Shown here piece by piece: positions 1-5,483 of a DNA stretch of 8,429 nucleotides; the stretch's first letter is position 1, and the number at the start of each line of letters is the position of its first letter. The stretch is from Candidatus Gastranaerophilales bacterium (GTDB lineage: Bacteria; Cyanobacteriota; Vampirovibrionia; Gastranaerophilales; Gastranaerophilaceae): positions 1-8,429 of the forward strand of contig CAADWU010000118.1 in assembly GCA_900752845.1 (NCBI GenBank), written 5' to 3'. The notes below the pieces were generated by a model, which saw only the letters and a program-made list of their open reading frames with translations, did no database searches and had not been told where the DNA came from. The translations under genes were made by a program, and so were the position numbers.

Positions 1-1
1 A

Positions 2-751
2 GATAACCGTTTTAGTGCGTTTACCTTGGCGGAAGTTTTAGTCACGTTAGGAATTATCGGTGTTGTTGCAGCTATGACAATGCCTTCTTTGGTTGCAAAA
101 CATCAGGAAAAACAGTGGGTTACATCTTATCTGAGAGTGTATTCGGTATTGGAAAATGCATACCTTATGGTGCAAAATGATAACGGTACGTATGAAAACT
201 GGTCAGGTGTGACAATTACTACCAACAAGGATGACGGTAAACCTGACAGGAGTAATGCTGATACTACTGCTCTTTACGATTTTATGATAAAACCTTATTT
301 TCAGCTTAACGGAACTTTTTTAAAAGGCAGTCGAGGAAATTGTATGCCTGAAAAGTCTTATCAGTTAGACAGTCAGCCTTATACAACTAATTTTGACGGA
401 GAATTGATAAACGGTAAGTATACTGCGGTAAGTTTGATATCAGGAGAATGTATTGCACTCGGACACGCTTATGGTGATTTTTTTGTTGATTTAAACGGTA
501 AGAAAAAACCTAATACTCTGGGAAAAGATCAATTTGTTTTTTCATTTGACGTAATGAAGCCTGAACGTATTAAGCCCGGTGTTCCTTCCCGTTGGTGGAC
601 AGACACTGCAAATTATTGCGATGTAAACTCGGATCATGGCTGGCATGCAGGCCTATCATGCGGATTTTGGATTGTTAGAAACCATAATATGGATTATTTG
701 CACATGCCGTTTGATGTATTAAAGCAAAAATGGAATGGAGGTGTCTGGTAA
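2..751 (+). CDS. Type IV pilin-like (prepilin N-methylation) protein, 5' partial
   Basis: The reading frame is open from the window edge. The frame upstream of the TTG at 26 reads DNRFSA then FTLAEVLVTLGIIGVVAA, so that TTG is an internal Leu codon and the true start lies before the window. A-FTLAE is a class III prepilin site: a prepilin peptidase would cut before Phe, with Glu at +5, leaving a hydrophobic helix that anchors or assembles a pilus or pseudopilus. Counting from the Leu at 26, the hydrophobic stem is about residues 1-25, followed by a globular domain with Cys at 106, 142, 198 and 212. A DLNGKKKPNTLGKDQF stretch at about 155-170 resembles the Asp/Asn-rich metal-binding loop of pseudopilins. 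Such pilin-like proteins occur in many divergent copies in Gastranaerophilales (from memory). Whether it is a major pilin, minor pilin or secretion pseudopilin cannot be told. Confidence 0.85.
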   Translation, partial: DNRFSAFTLAEVLVTLGIIGVVAAMTMPSLVAKHQEKQWVTSYLRVYSVLENAYLMVQNDNGTYENWSGVTITTNKDDGKPDRSNADTTALYDFMIKPYFQLNGTFLKGSRGNCMPEKSYQLDSQPYTTNFDGELINGKYTAVSLISGECIALGHAYGDFFVDLNGKKKPNTLGKDQFVFSFDVMKPERIKPGVPSRWWTDTANYCDVNSDHGWHAGLSCGFWIVRNHNMDYLHMPFDVLKQKWNGGVW

Positions 752-776
752 TTATATAATAATATTCATTAATAAG

Positions 777-805
777 TTGTCATAAAATTCATTTTCACAT
801 ATAAT
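777..805 (+). promoter_or_regulatory. Sigma-70-type promoter for glyA operon
   Basis: A -35 TTGTCA (777-782, 5 of 6 consensus) is followed after exactly 17 nt by a perfect -10 TATAAT (800-805). Transcription would start near 812, giving a leader of about 30 nt that contains the GAGG ribosome binding site (832-835, 7 nt before the ATG). It lies in the 91-nt gap after the pilin gene, where I see no clear terminator hairpin. Confidence 0.7.
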
Positions 806-842
806 TTTTTCAGGAGATGTGTGACTTAAGTGAGGTATTTAA

Positions 843-2081
843 ATGAACTTAGAAAATATAAAAAAAGTTGATCCGCAGGTTGCTGAACAAATTGAAAAAG
901 AATTTGAAAGACAGCAAAATACAATAGAACTTATTGCTTCTGAAAATATTACGTCAAAAGCAGTTATGGAAGCTTGTGGAAGTGTTTTAACAAACAAATA
1001 TGCGGAAGGAAAACCGTCAAAAAGATTTTATAACGGATGTGAACACGTTGATGTTATTGAAGCTCTTGCGCAAAAACGTGCTTGTGAACTTTTCGGAATG
1101 GATCATGCTAACGTTCAGCCTCACAGCGGCGCACAGGCAAATATGGCTGTGTTTATGTACCTGCTTAAACCCGGTGACAAGGTTTTAGGTATGGATTTGT
1201 CAAACGGCGGTCACCTTTCTCATGGCTCTCCTGTTAATTTTTCAGGACTTTACTTTGATGTAAAAAGTTATGGTGTTGATGAAGACGGCAATATTGATTA
1301 CGATGATGTGCGCAAAATGGCTCACGAACATAAACCTAAATTGATTATTTGCGGAGCAAGCAATTATTCTAAAATTATTGATTTCAAAAAATTCAGAGAA
1401 ATTGCTGATGAAGTCGGTGCATACTTGTTAGCTGATATAGCTCACATTGCAGGACTTGTTGCGGCAGGACTTCATCCGTCGCCTTCAGGTTATGCACAGT
1501 TTGTTACAACAACTACCCACAAATCTTTGAGAGGCCCTAGAGGCGGCATTACAATGTGTGATGCAGAACATGCTCAAGGAATTGACAAAGCTATTTTCCC
1601 GGGTATGCAGGGCGGACCTTTAGAACATATTATTGCAGGTAAAGCTGTTGCATTATTGGAAGCTTCTAAACCTGAATTCAAAGAATATGCAGCACAGATT
1701 ATTAAGAATGCAAAAGCTCTTGCACACGGTCTTATGGATGAGGGAATGGATATTGTCGGCGGTATGACCGAAAACCACCTTATGACACTTGACTTACGTA
1801 AAACAGGAAAAACAGGGAAAGATATGGCTAACGTGCTTGAACGTGTCGGGATTACCGCTAACAAAAATACAGTCCCGAATGATCCGCAAAGTCCGTTTGT
1901 CACAAGCGGTATAAGGTTAGGTACACCGGCGGTTACTACAAGAGGTTTTAAAGAAGAAGATATGACAGAAGTTGCAAAAATTATTGCATCTGCAATATTT
2001 TCATCAGATAATGAAATGGGTTTAAAAAATTTAAGAGAACGTTCGCTTAAATTATGTAATAAATACCCGATTTACAAATAG
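843..2081 (+). CDS. glyA: Serine hydroxymethyltransferase
   Basis: Cytosolic PLP enzyme that interconverts serine plus tetrahydrofolate with glycine plus 5,10-methylene-tetrahydrofolate, feeding purine, thymidylate and methionine synthesis. The 412-aa length is normal for bacterial GlyA. Family motifs appear in order: IASEN (31-35, Glu34), YAEGKPSKRFYNG (53-65), QPHSGAQAN (92-100), NGGHLSHG (121-128), LLADIAHIAG (195-204, with the cofactor-binding Asp198 and His201), TTTTHKSLRGPRGG (222-235, with K227 as the PLP Schiff-base lysine) and SGIRLGTPAVTTRG (355-368, Arg358 binding the substrate carboxylate). The start is supported by GAGG 7 nt upstream and by the usual N-terminus. It is first in an operon with the WecA-like gene 15 nt downstream; the link is probably transcriptional rather than a shared pathway. 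No truncation or missing catalytic residue is seen. Confidence 0.98.
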   Translation: MNLENIKKVDPQVAEQIEKEFERQQNTIELIASENITSKAVMEACGSVLTNKYAEGKPSKRFYNGCEHVDVIEALAQKRACELFGMDHANVQPHSGAQANMAVFMYLLKPGDKVLGMDLSNGGHLSHGSPVNFSGLYFDVKSYGVDEDGNIDYDDVRKMAHEHKPKLIICGASNYSKIIDFKKFREIADEVGAYLLADIAHIAGLVAAGLHPSPSGYAQFVTTTTHKSLRGPRGGITMCDAEHAQGIDKAIFPGMQGGPLEHIIAGKAVALLEASKPEFKEYAAQIIKNAKALAHGLMDEGMDIVGGMTENHLMTLDLRKTGKTGKDMANVLERVGITANKNTVPNDPQSPFVTSGIRLGTPAVTTRGFKEEDMTEVAKIIASAIFSSDNEMGLKNLRERSLKLCNKYPIYK

Positions 2082-2096
2082 TCTTAAGGATAGAAT

Positions 2097-3128
2097 ATGT
2101 TGATAAAATTAACTCATGCGCATATATTAGGAACAGTAATAGCATATTTACTCGGGGTATGTCTTGTACCTCTTGTTATAAGTTTTTCAAAAAAAGAAGG
2201 TCTTGTTGATGTACCGAACGAAAGAAAAATTCACACAAAACCTATATCTCGTATAGGCGGAGTGGCTATCTGGTCAAGTACAATGCTGACGTTCCTTTGC
2301 CTTGTGTTTATGAGTTATTATCCTTACGGAAGTTTGCTGTCAGGTATTTTGCTCGGCGGTTCTTTGATGTTTTTATTAGGACTTGTTGATGATATTTATA
2401 ATCTTGATGCTAAATTTAAATTATTTATACAGGTTTCTATCGCAACGCTTGTATATCTTCTGGGTGTGCAAATAAATACTGTTCCGTTTATAGGCGACAT
2501 CGGGATATTTTCATATCCTATAACTTTATTGTGGATTGTGGGAATCAGCAATGCATTAAACTTTATTGACGGAGTTGACGGGCTTGCCGGCTCTGTTGTT
2601 ACTATTAATGCCGTAACTCTTGCAATCATTGCTGTTGCAATGACGCCTTCAAGTCCTATTAGCGCATTAATCGGTTTTATTCTTGCAGGTTCCATGCTTG
2701 CATTTTTAACTTATAATTTTAACCCTGCAAAAATATTTATGGGTGACAGCGGAGCGTTATTCTCTGGATTTTTGCTTGCAACAATTTCGATTACAGGGGT
2801 AATGAAAGCGGCAACTATTGCAATCCTGCTCCCATTCTTGGTTCTCGCTGTACCTATTATGGATATTACGTTTTCATCATTACGAAGAATTTCAAAAGGT
2901 AAGTCACCGTTCGTTGCAGATGCCGAACATATTCACCATAAATTACTGCACGCAGGTTTTTCTCAAAAGAAGACTGTTGTAATTCTGACATCTGTGGCTA
3001 TTATTGCCGGTGCGCTTGCTTCTTTGTTTATGGGAAGCCAAACAATTAAACATTATTTTGTCTATATATTAGCGATAGTAATTATCATGTTGTTATTAAA
3101 CTTTATAAAAGTATTGACAAAAAAATAA
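2097..3128 (+). CDS. wecA: WecA/TagO/MraY-family undecaprenyl-phosphate sugar-1-phosphate transferase
   Basis: Polytopic inner-membrane enzyme expected to transfer GlcNAc-1-phosphate (or a similar amino sugar phosphate) from a UDP-sugar to undecaprenyl phosphate, the first step of O-antigen, capsule or wall glycan synthesis. In 343 aa it shows the family signatures: PNERKIHTKPISRIGG (40-55), VDD (97-99, Mg-binding aspartates), NALNFIDGVDGLAG (152-165), FMGDSG (214-219) and AEHIHHKLLHAGFSQ (276-290). The HIHH motif favours the WecA/TagO branch over MraY itself. Most of the rest is hydrophobic, consistent with about 10-11 membrane helices. AAGGA lies 6 nt before the ATG, and the gene follows glyA by 15 nt, so it is probably cotranscribed. 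No other glycan gene is in view, so the sugar and the final polymer are unknown; the symbol marks the family, not a proven substrate. Confidence 0.9.
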   Translation: MLIKLTHAHILGTVIAYLLGVCLVPLVISFSKKEGLVDVPNERKIHTKPISRIGGVAIWSSTMLTFLCLVFMSYYPYGSLLSGILLGGSLMFLLGLVDDIYNLDAKFKLFIQVSIATLVYLLGVQINTVPFIGDIGIFSYPITLLWIVGISNALNFIDGVDGLAGSVVTINAVTLAIIAVAMTPSSPISALIGFILAGSMLAFLTYNFNPAKIFMGDSGALFSGFLLATISITGVMKAATIAILLPFLVLAVPIMDITFSSLRRISKGKSPFVADAEHIHHKLLHAGFSQKKTVVILTSVAIIAGALASLFMGSQTIKHYFVYILAIVIIMLLLNFIKVLTKK

Positions 3129-3142
3129 TTATATGGTATTAT
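3114..3142 (+). promoter_or_regulatory. Predicted promoter overlapping the end of the wecA-like gene
   Basis: A perfect -35 TTGACA (3114-3119) lies within the last codons of the transferase gene. A -10 TATTAT (3137-3142, 5 of 6) follows after 17 nt. Predicted transcription start is near 3149, about 170 nt upstream of the 172-aa gene, implying a long leader. This would uncouple that gene from the glyA operon. Confidence 0.6.
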
Positions 3143-3147
3143 CCCAT

Positions 3148-3224
3148 GTGGATTTAATTACTCAGTTTTGAGCCGATGTCGTTTTTGCGGGATGAGAGTT
3201 CAAAATATTTAAGTGTAAATCTGC
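3148..3224 (+). ncRNA. Possible structured 5' leader or small RNA (weak)
   Basis: Starting at the predicted transcription start, bases 3148-3156 (GTGGATTTA) can pair with 3216-3224 (TAAATCTGC) as a 9-bp closing stem that includes two G-U pairs. Inside is a small hairpin, CTCA-GTTT-TGAG (3161-3172), and a possible CCG/CGG pairing (3173-3175 with 3188-3190). An alternative hairpin, ATTTA-AGTG-TAAAT (3207-3220), would compete with the closing stem. A seven-T run lies at 3233-3239. I do not recognise a known riboswitch class. The stems are AT-rich and could arise by chance. Confidence 0.25.
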
Positions 3225-3240
3225 TATATATGTTTTTTTA

Positions 3241-3270
3241 AAGTTGAGCTCAACTTATAGAACTCAACAT
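3241..3270. promoter_or_regulatory. Perfect 16-bp palindrome plus extra half-site, candidate operator
   Basis: AAGTTGAGCTCAACTT (3241-3256) is a perfect 16-bp palindrome. A third copy of its right half, AACTCAACAT (3261-3270, matching AGCTCAACTT at 8 of 10 positions), lies 14 bp further on. This is the layout of a dimeric regulator site with an extra half-site, placed 50-80 bp before the start codon of the 172-aa gene. As RNA the palindrome could also form a 6-bp hairpin, but no T run follows it, so it is not a terminator. Confidence 0.45.
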
Positions 3271-3318
3271 GTAGAATGTATATTACGTGTGGATTAGTTA
3301 AGTAAAGGTTTATTAGCT

Positions 3319-3837
3319 ATGACAGTTAGAGCAGTAGGTCAAAACGAAAATTCAAATTTAAATACCATTATTAAATCAACTGCAATAGGCACTGCAGCGG
3401 GGTATTCTTTAAAATATTTATGGCCTGTTACAAAACAGGAAGATAATATCAGCCGTCGCACTATGATTAATTATTGCAGAAAGGTTACCAATAAGTCTAA
3501 AGTTGCAGAACTTTCGGCTAATGGTGTTAAAACAAAAGCACAGGATGTTTTTGTAAAAATGATTGAATCCAAAGAAAAAGATGCTTTTTCATACAAAAAC
3601 ATCGCAAAAAGGATTGCCGCTCTTGGCGGTGAGGAATCTGTTGCCGGAAAAGAATTCAGAGGTATTATCAGAAACGTTGATATTACTTCAAAAAACATGA
3701 CAAGAAAGTTTGCTAGCGCATATCATTTCATGTTAAAAAATAAAAGACCTCCAGCACCGTTTATTGTTGCAGGTGCAGGATTAGGTTTCCTTGCAGGTTT
3801 TGCGCATAACGTTATGAAAACTGACGTTAACGCTTAA
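3319..3837 (+). CDS. Protein of unknown function with two glycine-rich hydrophobic segments
   Basis: I cannot assign a function to this 172-aa protein. It has a Ser/Asn/Thr-rich N-terminus, a short hydrophobic Gly/Ala segment at about 21-36 (TAIGTAAGYSLKYLWP), and a basic, mostly helical middle (about 45-140) with many Lys. A second hydrophobic glycine-zipper-like segment lies at 147-163 (PFIVAGAGLGFLAGFAH). The two end segments suggest membrane association, perhaps as a hairpin with both ends near the bilayer; there is no cleavable signal peptide. AAAGG at 3304-3308, 10 nt before the ATG, supports the start. The gene stands alone between its own predicted promoter and a strong terminator. 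The style suggests a lineage-specific conserved protein of Gastranaerophilales, which is inference. Confidence 0.8.
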   Translation: MTVRAVGQNENSNLNTIIKSTAIGTAAGYSLKYLWPVTKQEDNISRRTMINYCRKVTNKSKVAELSANGVKTKAQDVFVKMIESKEKDAFSYKNIAKRIAALGGEESVAGKEFRGIIRNVDITSKNMTRKFASAYHFMLKNKRPPAPFIVAGAGLGFLAGFAHNVMKTDVNA

Positions 3838-3841
3838 TATT

Positions 3842-3868
3842 TATATTTTTTTCACCAAAAAAAATATA
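3842..3868. repeat. AT-only inverted repeat
   Basis: TATATTTTTTT (3842-3852) is the exact reverse complement of 3858-3868, with a 5-nt loop. It begins 5 nt after the stop codon of the 172-aa gene and abuts the next hairpin. On the - strand its T run follows the neighbouring GC-containing hairpin, so it may act as the T-tract of a terminator for miaB. Confidence 0.6.
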
Positions 3869-3899
3869 GGCTGAATTTTTTAATTCAGCCATTTTTTTT
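3869..3899 (+). terminator. Rho-independent terminator, probably bidirectional
   Basis: A perfect 9-bp stem, GGCTGAATT (3869-3877) with AATTCAGCC (3882-3890), closes a TTTT loop and is followed by A and eight T (3892-3899). It ends the transcript of the 172-aa gene. On the - strand the same stem is followed by TATA and then a T run, so it could also stop transcription from miaB about 100 nt past its stop codon. Confidence 0.88.
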
Positions 3900-3995
3900 G
3901 CCCACGAAGTGTGCTCTCACACTTGGATAAGTCTTTTAGAAGTTCTCGAACCCATGTGCCTGCTTTTTGCCCACGAAGTGTGCTCAACCCATGTG
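3895..3995. repeat. Interrupted direct repeat at the 3' end of miaB
   Basis: A 22-nt sequence (TTTTTGCCCACGAAGTGTGC then TC) occurs exactly at 3895-3916 and 3964-3985. Next to it AACCCATGTG occurs at 3949-3958 and 3986-3995. In the right copy the two parts are adjacent; in the left copy they are separated by 32 nt (3917-3948). Bases 3907-3924 form a perfect 7-bp hairpin, AAGTGTG-CTCT-CACACTT, using part of the insert. The miaB stop codon lies inside the right copy. Candidate origins are a local 3'-end duplication or a dispersed REP-like element. Confidence 0.8.
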
Positions 3996-5360
3996 GCTTT
4001 TGGTTAAAACCAATTCACCTTTCAGATACCAGGTTTTTGCGCCTGTAATCTTTACGTTTACGAATTCGCCTGTCAAATCTTTATCGCATGGGATGTGGAC
4101 TGTTTTGAAGTTTCTTGTCTTGCCCGAATTTATCATTTGACCTTTGTGCTCGTAAAAGTTTTCTACAAGAACTTCCATTTCTCTGCCTGTGTATTTAAGG
4201 TTTGATTTAAGACAGTTTTCTTTTACTTTGTCGTTAAGTCGTTGGAACCTTTCGTTTTTTATATCTTCAGGAATATATTTATCAATCCATTTTGCAGCAA
4301 CTGTTTTTTCTCGAGGTGAGTATGCTGCTACATTTGAGTAATCCAGTTCAAACTCATCAATTGCGGTAAGGGTTTCAACGAACTGTTCTTCTGTTTCTCC
4401 TGGAAAACCTGCAATAAAGTCGCTTGTAATAGTTACATCAGGAACCATTTTGCGAACTTTTTCAACAATTTTTGCATAAGTTTCTCTGTCATATCTTCTG
4501 TTCATTGCTTTTAGGACGGTAGAGCTTCCTGACTGCATAGGGATATGAAAGTATTCGCATACCTTGTCGAGTTCGACTGCTGTTTCAATAAGTTCATCTG
4601 TTATATCAGTCGGGTAAGAGGTTACAAAACGAATTCTGAATTTACCTTCAAGCTTGTTCAAATCTCTTAGCAGGTCCGCAAGTCTGTAGCTTCCGTTGTT
4701 AAGGTCTTTTCCGTAGCTGTCGACGTTTTGTCCGAGAAGTGTAATCTCTTTAAAGCCTGCATTAAGCGCATCTTGAGCTTCTTTAATAATCAGTTCGGGA
4801 AGTCTTGAACGTTCTCTGCCTCTTGTATAAGGTACAATACAGTATGTGCAGAAGTTGTTACATCCTTCTGTAATCGGTATCCAGGCATTTACCCCTTGAA
4901 CTCTTTGGATTTCATAATCTTTTGCAAGATTGTCTTCTGTTGCGTGGGTTTCTGTACATTCGCAAACTCTTTCACCGTTATTAATTCTTTTTATAATTTC
5001 AGGTAATGCGTAAATTTTGTGCGTTCCGAGAACAAAGTCTACATAAGGTGCACGTTTGAAAATTTCATTGGCTTTTTGCTGTGCAACGCATCCGCAAAAA
5101 CCTATTTTAATGTTAGTCTTTTTTTTTGAATTTTCGTCGGCTGCCATAGCTTCTTTTTTCCATTTCCCCCAGGTTCCGATTGCGCTGAAAGCTTTGTCTT
5201 CTGAAAGTTGTCTGATTGAGCAAGTGTTAATCATCAAAAGATCAGCTTTTTCAGGTTCTTTTGTTTCTTCGTAATCAAAATGGGAAAGCATTCCAAGCAT
5301 TCTTTCCGTATCTGATTTGTTCATCTGGCATCCCATTGTTTCTATATAAACTTTTTTCAT
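3984..5360 (-). CDS. miaB: tRNA-2-methylthio-N6-dimethylallyladenosine synthase (MiaB)
   Basis: Radical SAM enzyme that adds a methylthio group to N6-isopentenyladenosine at position 37 of tRNAs reading UNN codons, in the cytosol, using two 4Fe-4S clusters. The 458 aa hold an N-terminal methylthiotransferase domain with auxiliary-cluster cysteines Cys11 (MGCQMN), Cys47 (NTCSIR) and Cys91 (CGCVAQQ). The radical SAM motif is CNNFCTYC (Cys167, 171, 174), followed by IVPYTRGRERSR (175-186), which favours MiaB over RimO or MtaB. Further family motifs are LLGQNVDSYG (208-217), SYPTDITDELI (248-258), SGSSTVLKAMNRRY (277-290) and IAGFPGETEEQF (316-327). A TRAM RNA-binding domain is at about 385-453. 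AGGA lies 9 nt before the ATG. A Lys-rich insert (about 70-85) separates Cys47 from Cys91. The last residues (SHMG) fall in the repeated sequence at its 3' end, beyond the TRAM domain. Confidence 0.95.
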   Translation of the reverse strand: MKKVYIETMGCQMNKSDTERMLGMLSHFDYEETKEPEKADLLMINTCSIRQLSEDKAFSAIGTWGKWKKEAMAADENSKKKTNIKIGFCGCVAQQKANEIFKRAPYVDFVLGTHKIYALPEIIKRINNGERVCECTETHATEDNLAKDYEIQRVQGVNAWIPITEGCNNFCTYCIVPYTRGRERSRLPELIIKEAQDALNAGFKEITLLGQNVDSYGKDLNNGSYRLADLLRDLNKLEGKFRIRFVTSYPTDITDELIETAVELDKVCEYFHIPMQSGSSTVLKAMNRRYDRETYAKIVEKVRKMVPDVTITSDFIAGFPGETEEQFVETLTAIDEFELDYSNVAAYSPREKTVAAKWIDKYIPEDIKNERFQRLNDKVKENCLKSNLKYTGREMEVLVENFYEHKGQMINSGKTRNFKTVHIPCDKDLTGEFVNVKITGAKTWYLKGELVLTKSHMG

Positions 5361-5396
5361 CTTTTAAATTCCTGCTATTTGTATTTCACTGTATCA

Positions 5397-5402
5397 ATTA
5401 TA
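5397..5402 (-). promoter_or_regulatory. Possible miaB -10 element
   Basis: A perfect TATAAT is read on the - strand at 5402-5397, about 37 nt before the miaB start codon and upstream of its ribosome binding site (AGGA at 5373-5370). I find no good -35 hexamer at 16-18 nt, so the assignment is weak in such an AT-rich region. Confidence 0.35.
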
Positions 5403-5424
5403 ATACAAAAAATAATTCATATAC

Positions 5425-5453
5425 TTGACTTTTAAGGATAATGATAATATTCT
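5425..5453 (+). promoter_or_regulatory. Possible promoter with Fur-box-like GATAAT repeats
   Basis: TTGACT (5425-5430, 5 of 6) lies 17 nt before TATTCT (5448-5453, 4 of 6). Between them is a tandem GATAAT GATAAT (5437-5448), which equals the first 12 bases of the classical 19-bp Fur box; the remaining 7 bases match poorly unless a gap is allowed. If real, a Fur-family repressor would block the promoter of the downstream acyl-CoA ligase gene. Random AT-rich sequence can produce such matches. Confidence 0.4.
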
Positions 5454-5483
5454 TTTAAGTAATGGCTGAAAGGTGTGTATTAA

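Noticed and set aside
26..28. TTG at 26 as the start codon of the pilin-like gene
   Set aside because: The frame is open upstream to the window edge, and the residues before it (SAFT) complete the prepilin cleavage motif, so this codon is the internal Leu of FTLAE.
1574..1903. 109-aa open frame on the - strand within glyA
   Set aside because: It lies antisense to highly conserved glyA codons, has no ribosome binding site or recognisable domain, and its composition is that of a codon-bias shadow.
2396..2695. 99-aa open frame on the - strand within the WecA-like gene
   Set aside because: It is antisense to the conserved motif region of a clear membrane enzyme and has no supporting signals.
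3241..3256. The 16-bp palindrome as a Rho-independent terminator
   Set aside because: The seven-T run lies before it, not after it, on the + strand, and no T run follows on the - strand.
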